Of a stretch of DNA of 64,000 nt, positions 57,186 to 64,000 are shown piece after piece. The notes beneath the pieces were generated by a model. That model had not been told where the DNA came from. It saw only the letters and a program-made list of their open reading frames with translations, and ran no database searches. The stretch is from Mesomycoplasma ovipneumoniae (GTDB taxonomy: Bacteria > Bacillota_I > Bacilli_A > Mycoplasmatales > Metamycoplasmataceae), in assembly GCF_024758565.1 (NCBI RefSeq), contig NZ_CP079199.1, positions 983,501-1,047,500 on the forward strand, written 5' to 3'. Made by a program: the position numbers and the translations under genes. Position 1 is the first letter of the stretch, and each line of letters starts with the position of its first letter.

Positions 57186-60098
57186 CTAGTTTAAATAAGC
57201 ATCTACAAAAGATTCTAATGTTTTATCACGAGCGATTTTAGCAGCATTTTCATCATCGCCAAAATCAGAATTTCTTACAACCGCAAAAGCCTTAATTAAA
57301 ACTTTTGCTTTTGAATCTGGGAAAACTGGTTTTGGAAGACCTGAGTCATTAGGTTTTTGTTCTACAACCACTTCAGGATTAGGTCCAATTTGGAAATAAT
57401 CAAGGTTGTAAGTGTTAAATTTATTTGTTGAAGGTTTTCCTTGTTCATCTTTGTTAAAAATAGTTTTTGAATAAACCTTATCAAATTTAGGTCTTTGACT
57501 TGAAGATGAATATCCACTTACCTCTAAAGTTCCCGATCCATCAGCTTCTTTGTTTATCGAAATTTCAACAACAATTGTTGATCCATCTTGAATAAATTGG
57601 GCGTCTGATTCAAAGTTATTTGTCTGGTTAAATTTCCGGTAAACGAGTGATCGATTTTGCAAGGTAATTGTTGTCTCGTCGTTGCCTTGCCTTGTTAATT
57701 CGGCAAACTGATCAGGTTTAATTTCTTTTAAAACTTCAGGCGGCAAAATTAGAGCTTGTTGATTTGTAACGGGTTTGGCTTCTGAGTCGCCGGTGCCGTT
57801 AAAATTAAGTTTAAAATCAAAATCTGATCCTAAAATAAATGCAAATTGTGGATTGGCATTATTAATTTGTTGTGCTTCGAAAACCTGACGTGTTCCGCCA
57901 GAAGTATCGCTTGATCTTGAAAAAGATGCTTTTGCTTGAGTGTTTTTTACTCTTTGGACAAAAATTCCTTTACCTTCTTTTGAAGAAACTAAGTAATGCT
58001 TGTTAAAATCATTAATTCCACTAATTTTAAAAGCCAAAAAGAATGAACCTTTGTCGATATTAGTTGGATTTTGTGGTGTTGTTGCTGAAGATCCTTGAAC
58101 ACCTGAAGTCCCCGAATCAGGAGCTGTACTAGTTTGGCTTGGTTGGAATTTTATTGTTTTTGTGATTGAATATCCATCGTTTTCTTTAGTTATTTTCCCT
58201 TTAAATTTAAGCTCGGGGCGACCAAAATCACTAAGAATTGACTCACCATCTTCTTGAAGAACGACATCATTTTTACCGTCAATAAAAACTAAAGGATTAA
58301 ATTCGCGAGTAACATCATAAGCAGTTTTTTCACTAAAAATATTAGAGATAACTATTTTTGAATCAGCAAGGTTTTGGCCGGTTTGTTTGTCAACAAGACT
58401 AAAATTTAACTCTAATGCTTTTGATAAAGGGGTTGAATTTAGTTGTAGTTCAACATTTTGGGCATTGGTTTTTGCTAAAAGTAATGTTTTTAGGATTGAA
58501 ACTCCGAGTCCAAAAGTTTTTTGTCCGCCTGGGTTGTCAGTTTGTTGACTGTTTTCAGAATCAGGATTTTGGGGCTTGACTTCGGCGTCTTTTTTGATGT
58601 GCTCTTGTAAATCTTTGGTAAATTGCTGGATTTCTTCGGCAGTTCCGGTTTTTCCTTTTTCTAAAAAGTAAGTATTAGCAGCAACTTTTTCGATAATTTT
58701 GTTGTCTTCAGTTTCAGAATTATTTTTAATTATATCAAAAATTTGACTAACATATAAATTAATTTGAGTTGCTGTTATTGTTGGACTATTTTCAGGTTTT
58801 TGAAATGAAAAATTAGTTGTTTTTGCAAGACTTCCTTGGGCTTTTGCAATTTGTCGCTCCAGAGGTCTTAAATCAGGTTGAAAGTCTATTTCTAAGTCAA
58901 AATTTGGCACTTTTAGTGCTAAATTTTGATTTTTTGTAGGGCTAACACTAACTAAAAAGCGAACTTGTTGGCTGTTTAAAAGTTCATCTTTTTCGGAGTC
59001 GTCCACTTTTTTCAAAGAAGGTAGAATTTCTAGATCCCAAATATCATTATCATTTGCACGGAATTTAAAAGATTTTAGGAAATTAGGTTCAAAAAACGAA
59101 CTAAAATTAAAGTCTGTATTTGTTTTTTGGTATAAAACTTCTGCTAAGGATTGATCTTTATTAATTAAATCAGCTTGAACTTGCGGTTTTAGTTTGAAAA
59201 TATCTTGACCACTTTGGGCGATAAAAACAGATAAATCTCCAAAAATTTGGTCCAAATTAGCGAGTCCTTGAATTGGAAGTTCAAAATTGGTTTTTGATTT
59301 AGTATCTAAATTTTGAATTTCTAAATTTAGACTTAAAGTTGCTTTTGAATCATCAAGTGATGAAAAACTAAGATTTTTGTCTTTTAAAACAGGACTGATA
59401 ATTTGTTTTGAATTTAAAAAAGTAGGCAAATTTTGTCCGTTAATTAAGTTAAGTCCGATATTATTTTCAATAAAAGCACGCTCAAGCGCACGAGCTGGAC
59501 TTAAATTTTTCAAGAATTTTGAATAGGAGTCTTGAATTTTTGCTTTTAGTTCACTTGGACTCACTAATTTTCTGGATTTTAATATTAGTGAAGATCTTTT
59601 TGTGTCAATATCAAAATTTTCGAGCTGATTTGAGTCAGATTTTGTACTAAATCCGGTTAAATTAATTTTTTTACTAACTGTTGTATTAGTTTTAGGGTCG
59701 CTGACAAAAACTAAAACGTCATTAATTGCGCTATTTTCAACTTTTACATCTTTGAGGTCAAAACTTATTTCAAAACCGTTATTTTTTAGTTCATCAAAGT
59801 TAAAAACTGTCGCTAAATCCAATCTATATAAAGGATTTGTCGCTAATTCAAGCGCTAATTTTGCTGATAAATCACTAAAATTAGTTTGAATTTTGACCTT
59901 ATCTAGTAGTCCAAAAACTTGTTGTTTATCAATTGAACTAGCAGAATCAAGTTTGAAATCTTTAGGTTCTTCAACAACCTTTTGAAAATATGATTTATTA
60001 TAACTATTAAATCCAAGGGCAATTCCGACAACTGTTGAGGCAAAAATTGTCGTTCCTAAGCCAATTGTTATTATTTTCATATGCTTTTTTGCATTCAT
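57186..60098 (-). CDS. P135/LppT-like cilium adhesin family protein
   Basis: 970 residues. An N-terminal hydrophobic anchor (residues 8-30) without lipobox, then a long extracellular part. Paired with the P146-like gene 14 bp upstream, as in the M. hyopneumoniae mhp684-mhp683 and M. conjunctivae lppS-lppT pairs of the P97/P102 paralogue family. Such proteins bind cilia and glycosaminoglycans and are cleaved on the surface. A 'KTTNFSF' piece near residue 422 resembles the TTKF-type cleavage site described for Mhp683; this is inference. A Gln/Ser/Thr-rich region lies near residues 500-520. No TGA interruptions. Confidence 0.8.
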   Translation of the reverse strand: MNAKKHMKIITIGLGTTIFASTVVGIALGFNSYNKSYFQKVVEEPKDFKLDSASSIDKQQVFGLLDKVKIQTNFSDLSAKLALELATNPLYRLDLATVFNFDELKNNGFEISFDLKDVKVENSAINDVLVFVSDPKTNTTVSKKINLTGFSTKSDSNQLENFDIDTKRSSLILKSRKLVSPSELKAKIQDSYSKFLKNLSPARALERAFIENNIGLNLINGQNLPTFLNSKQIISPVLKDKNLSFSSLDDSKATLSLNLEIQNLDTKSKTNFELPIQGLANLDQIFGDLSVFIAQSGQDIFKLKPQVQADLINKDQSLAEVLYQKTNTDFNFSSFFEPNFLKSFKFRANDNDIWDLEILPSLKKVDDSEKDELLNSQQVRFLVSVSPTKNQNLALKVPNFDLEIDFQPDLRPLERQIAKAQGSLAKTTNFSFQKPENSPTITATQINLYVSQIFDIIKNNSETEDNKIIEKVAANTYFLEKGKTGTAEEIQQFTKDLQEHIKKDAEVKPQNPDSENSQQTDNPGGQKTFGLGVSILKTLLLAKTNAQNVELQLNSTPLSKALELNFSLVDKQTGQNLADSKIVISNIFSEKTAYDVTREFNPLVFIDGKNDVVLQEDGESILSDFGRPELKFKGKITKENDGYSITKTIKFQPSQTSTAPDSGTSGVQGSSATTPQNPTNIDKGSFFLAFKISGINDFNKHYLVSSKEGKGIFVQRVKNTQAKASFSRSSDTSGGTRQVFEAQQINNANPQFAFILGSDFDFKLNFNGTGDSEAKPVTNQQALILPPEVLKEIKPDQFAELTRQGNDETTITLQNRSLVYRKFNQTNNFESDAQFIQDGSTIVVEISINKEADGSGTLEVSGYSSSSQRPKFDKVYSKTIFNKDEQGKPSTNKFNTYNLDYFQIGPNPEVVVEQKPNDSGLPKPVFPDSKAKVLIKAFAVVRNSDFGDDENAAKIARDKTLESFVDAYLN

Positions 60099-60112
60099 TT
60101 TAATTCCTTATT

Positions 60113-63100
60113 TTAACTTTGAACTGTACTTTCTGGTGTTGATTCGCTCGGAGTTTGACTTCGGGCAACTTGTTTAATTACAGTAATATTGAATCTTTTT
60201 GAATAACGATATTTTTCTTCTTTTGGTTGTTCGGGAGTTGCCGCAGGGGGAGCTGGAACTTCGGCAGGCGTTGGTGCTGCTGGAGCGGCTTCAGAGGAAG
60301 CCGCTGGCTCAGACGCTGGGGCTGCGGCTGGGGGAGTTGGAGCGGGAGATGAGGTTGGAGCAGGGGCAGGGCTTTCAGAAGCTAAAACTTGTTTTGCTTC
60401 AACAGTTTCAGATTCGCTTGATTCACTTGGTTGTTGAGTAGTTTGACTTTGATCTGAAGCCGTTCCATTATTTTGTTGTTGTTGTTGATCGGTTTGTCCT
60501 TGATCAGAAGTGCTTTCATTATCACTTTGTTCTTGATTAGTTTCGGGTTGTTCTGAACTTTTTTCGTCTTTTTTTGCCTCTTGATCGGTTTTTTCATCGG
60601 CAGTAAGTTTTTCTAGATAAGATTCTGGAATTCCCACTTGAATTGTGATAAGTTTTTTATTTGGATCATTTAAAGTATCATCCTTAATTTCGATGTTAAT
60701 TTTTAATTTAGGAGTATCTTTTTCTGTTGAAGTAAATAAACCAGTAAAACTTTGTGTAAGAATTTTGCTAATTTCAGCACCAAATTTTGGTAATTTTTTT
60801 GTAAGTTCGTCTTGTTCTTGTTGAGGTTCAACAGGGGTTTCAGTTTCAACAGTGGGTTGAGTTTCGGCATTGCTTTCTGTTGTCTCAGCATCTTGAGTTT
60901 GTTGTTCACCTTCAGCTTCAGTTTCTTGAACTTCTTGAGCTTGTTGTTCAACCTGAGGCTGTTCAGCTTGTTGAACTTGTTGAGTTACTTCGGCTTCTTG
61001 AGTTCCCTCAGTGTCACTAAAAGGTTTTACAAGTACTTTTGGTTCTAAAATTTGTGAAGAAAGACTAGAAACCAAAGACGCTTGAACCGCAACGGTACCG
61101 CCTGACCCACCTGTAGTTGTGCTATTTGCACCAGTTAATTTATTAAAATCTTCTTCACTTAGGTGAATTGTTTGGTAAGAAACGGGAATTGCATCGATTA
61201 TTTGGTCGAGTTTTTTAGTAATTTCGTTAACTTTTGCAGTTTTTTCGTCAATTGTTTTGAGTATTAGTGTGGTTTTTGGACTTTCAAAAAGCGGACCACT
61301 AATTTTTCCAAATTCATCCTTTATTCCTAATTTGTAATAATAGTTAATAGCTTTATAATTTTTTGAAACATCTTCACTTTGGCCTGAAGTGCTTTGTTTT
61401 TTAATTTCCTCAAGTTCATTTAGTGAAATTTCATCATTTGGCTCGAAAATAATTTCTGAATCTAGAAGGGCAATTTCTGACCAATTTTGATAATTATTTA
61501 GAAGACCTGCTTTAAAATAAAAGGCACTAATTACATCTGCTAAAGTTTCAAAATTAGCGATATTTTCGTCAATTTTTTCAAATTTTGCGATTTGATCACT
61601 ATTATTTTGGTCAAAAAGGTTTAGACTTGTTAATGATTCAAGAATTGTTGCATCATTTTTTAAAGTTGAAATTTTGGTTTTAACATCTTTAGGTAAAAAT
61701 AATGTTGATAAAAATCCTGAACTTTCAAGGTTGGTATATTGATTATTAAAGCTAAATTTGTTAAAATTGCTTGAATTAAGTTTAACTTGTCTTGCACTTT
61801 CAAAAATTTTATTTCAATCAAAATTATAATCTCTATCAAGGTCAACAAAATTAAAAATTAAACCTGATGTTTTTAAAAAATCAACAAATGCTTGAACTAC
61901 AATTCTAGGATTTTGTTTTGCTAAAAATGAATAAAAAGCACCAGTTTCATTAGGATTTTGCAAAAACTGAGTGGAATTTAATGAAATTGTGCCGGTTTTT
62001 TGCGCCTGTAGTGAAGTATCCCTCACAAAACTATTTGCATAGTCAAATGGGAAAATTAATGTTCCACTTCAAGCTTTAATTAAACTTTCGTGATCTGAAA
62101 AATTATAATTATAACCACTTAGACTTTGGAGATGACGATTTAATTTTTCAAAATCATTATCTTGAATTAGTTGATCAATTTCTTTTTTACTATAAGGATT
62201 GTTAGAATTTAGTAAAAAGTATTTGTATTTTGGTTGTTTTTTGATCTGAGTATTACCTTCAACTTGTGTAGTAGATTCAGTTTGGACTGTTGTGTCAGTT
62301 GCTGTAGGTTGGGTAGTTGTTGTAGATGTGTCACTTGTTGTAGATTGGCCTTCGGCGGAAGCAGCTTCTTGTACAGGAACTTTTTCTGGCTCTGATTCTT
62401 CAGTTTTTTCGCTATCCTTAACTTCAGCGAGCTCTTGTTTATCCTTAGCAGTATCATCTTTTTTGAACATTTTTAAATCAAAATTTGGATTTAAAAAAAG
62501 AAAATAGCGCCCATCGTCAATTTTTTGGTCGCTATTTTCATCAATAATGCTAAAGTTTTCTAGGTTAAGAACACCTAATTTTTCTTCAACTATTTCCGAT
62601 GATTCATTACCATAAAATTTCTCAGAAATTTGAATTTTATAAGGTAATTTTAAGTCAAATTTATTGTCATTTTTAGAAATTTCAACATTAAAAGGATCAA
62701 AAACTAAATTAACACCCTCATTAGGCAATTTATTTGATGAATTTTTTAATCCAATATTCAAAGGTTTTTCTAAAACTTGATTGATTATTTGAACGATTTC
62801 TTTATTTATTTTTGCGTTTTTTATGTCAAAGTTCGATAAGGTGAATTTTGTCTGTAATAAATTTAGAAAATCTAGAACGCTAATGTTGACTAATTTTTTA
62901 GATTCAATATTTGATAATTCGATACTTTCTATTAAAGATTTTGAAGTTGTAAATAATGATTTTCCTTCATTATCAACAATTCTAACTGGTTCAATTCAAC
63001 TTTTAACTTCAGGAAAATCAAGTAGTTTTTGAGCTTCGACACTAAATTCAGCTTTTAAAAATAAATTTAAAAAACCACTACCATCAACAAAGGCATATTC

Positions 63101-63958
63101 ATTTGTTAACTGATTTTTTTCAAAGGAAAAATTAAAGATTTTATTATTAGAATCAGGAATTAAATTTTCCTCACTGTTATATAGATCAAATAAAATATGC
63201 TTGATTTGCGGTAATAATTCACTTATTTTATTTTCAAGTTCCTTTGAAGTACGAGCTAAATTGAAAAAACTTGATATGTCCTCAGATCGACTTAGAAAAA
63301 TATTGCCCTTTAAAGTTGCATGGGTATTTCCCAAATCAGTTGAGAATTGCTTGGTTGAGTTTTTATCTTTTAGACTAGAGAATTTAGTCTGAAAAAGTTT
63401 AATAATTTTTTGTAATTTAGAGCTAAAATTTGAGCGTAAAAACTGTGATTTTTGCAAAAAACTAATTTCTTGAGAATAAATATCTGAGTATACAAAACTT
63501 TGGTCATGCAACTTTTGTTTAACTTGATATTTAATTTCAAAACTTCGACTATCATCATTTGCTGTAATATCGACAAATTTTAAGTGTGGTTCATGAATAT
63601 CAACTTCATCATTAAGATCAATTTTTTGGTTTAGATCATTTGTTTTTTGAAAAACATCAACAAGACGACTAAGATCAAGGTCCTTTTGTTTGTTTCCATT
63701 TTCATCAAAAATTATGTTTTTTATACTATAATAATCATCATTAGCAGATAAATCACCTAATTTAAATGAGACTAAGTTAATTTTTTTGGCAAAATTTTGA
63801 ACATTTTCTCGCGGATCACCCGAATAAGAAATCCGAGTAGTTAAAACGGCGGTAGCCGTGAAAACCGCAATTCCAAAAAGACTAACTGCTATTCCCGTTT
63901 TTGACAAAATATTTTTTCTCAAAACATTAAATAGTGATTTTTGTTTAGGTTTACTCAT
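60113..63958 (-). CDS. P146/LppS-like adhesin with low-complexity domains
   Basis: 1281 residues with few TGA-Trp codons. N-terminal anchor (residues 16-38). Three low-complexity stretches: Thr/Ser/Glu-rich near 500-575, Glu/Gln/Thr-rich near 965-1060, and Gln/Ser-rich then Pro/Ala-rich ('PAPAPTSSPAPTPPAAAPA') near 1130-1240. P146 (Mhp684) of M. hyopneumoniae has comparable variable Gln, Ser and Pro repeats used in strain typing and is a cilium, fibronectin and plasminogen binder after surface processing. ATG 63958 begins the anchor. First gene of the pair with the P135-like protein. Confidence 0.82.
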
Positions 63959-64000
63959 AATTATATAATTATACCCTAAATTAAAAATTAAATTGTCTAT

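Noticed and set aside
60199..60951. Frames of 70-82 codons opposite or offset to the P146-like gene's low-complexity region
   Set aside because: Low-complexity repeats (Gln, Pro, Ala, Glu) are open in several frames; only the minus-strand adhesin frame is supported from end to end.

Overview
The window reads as a genomic segment of a pneumoniae-group/hyopneumoniae-cluster mycoplasma (Mesomycoplasma type). Every long gene only becomes continuous when TGA is read as Trp. The DNA is very AT-rich. There are many N-terminal lipoprotein signal peptides and a P146/P135-type adhesin pair, and the dcw cluster is reduced to mraZ-rsmH-ftsZ. The exact species is not settled by the sequence; my recollection is that in M. 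hyopneumoniae the P146/P135 genes lie far from the p37/glp genes, so this may be a close relative or a rearranged strain.

Layout. 1-6155 (minus strand): three paralogous solute-binding lipoproteins, the first cut by the window edge; two are preceded by matching structured leader RNAs. 7011-9642 (minus): holA, comEC and a ComEA-like gene. 9762-13507 (minus): the p37-p29-p69 ABC importer, preceded by a TPP riboswitch. 14349-15512 (minus): an orphan type I hsdS with a (GA)13 tract. 15832-18115 (plus): glpK-glpF. 18208-20265: a transglutaminase/LRR lipoprotein. 20361-22268: a MITE with a decayed IS3-type element inside it. 22299-26618 (minus): glpO, then trpS-thrS and a small membrane protein. 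26684-32816 (plus): an EIIB-like protein, a large helicase, rnhC, a YneF-like protein and gpmI. 33710-36567: a lipoprotein, trxA, proS, tRNA-Gln and tRNA-Tyr. 36645-44586: an NQ-rich membrane protein, mraZ-rsmH-ftsZ, pncB, a TrmN6-like methyltransferase and metG. 44598-49115: a probable ECF S component, a DUF402 protein, rnc, a lipoprotein and a DUF31 serine protease-like protein. 49102-49249 (minus): a candidate novel ncRNA. 49480-56493 (plus): a complete type I restriction-modification locus with a (GA)13 tract in hsdM. 57186-63958 (minus): the P135/P146-like adhesin pair.

How the parts fit together. GlpF and GlpK import and phosphorylate glycerol and GlpO oxidises glycerol-3-phosphate, giving DHAP for glycolysis (gpmI) and H2O2. 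The p37 importer is probably fed back on by its ligand family (TPP) through the riboswitch. The hsd genes carry simple-sequence tracts whose unit changes would alter the modification enzyme.

Most notable elements: (i) a family of about 520-550 bp MITE-like elements with about 18-bp terminal inverted repeats, flanked by long direct repeats of very different length (about 23, 42, 58 and 179 bp), which is the behaviour known for IS1634-type transposition; (ii) two lipoprotein leaders sharing one promoter-stem-loop-U-tract architecture; (iii) a TPP riboswitch in a mycoplasma; (iv) a promoter-to-terminator ncRNA with a tRNA-like half; (v) GA-tract-controlled type I R-M genes.
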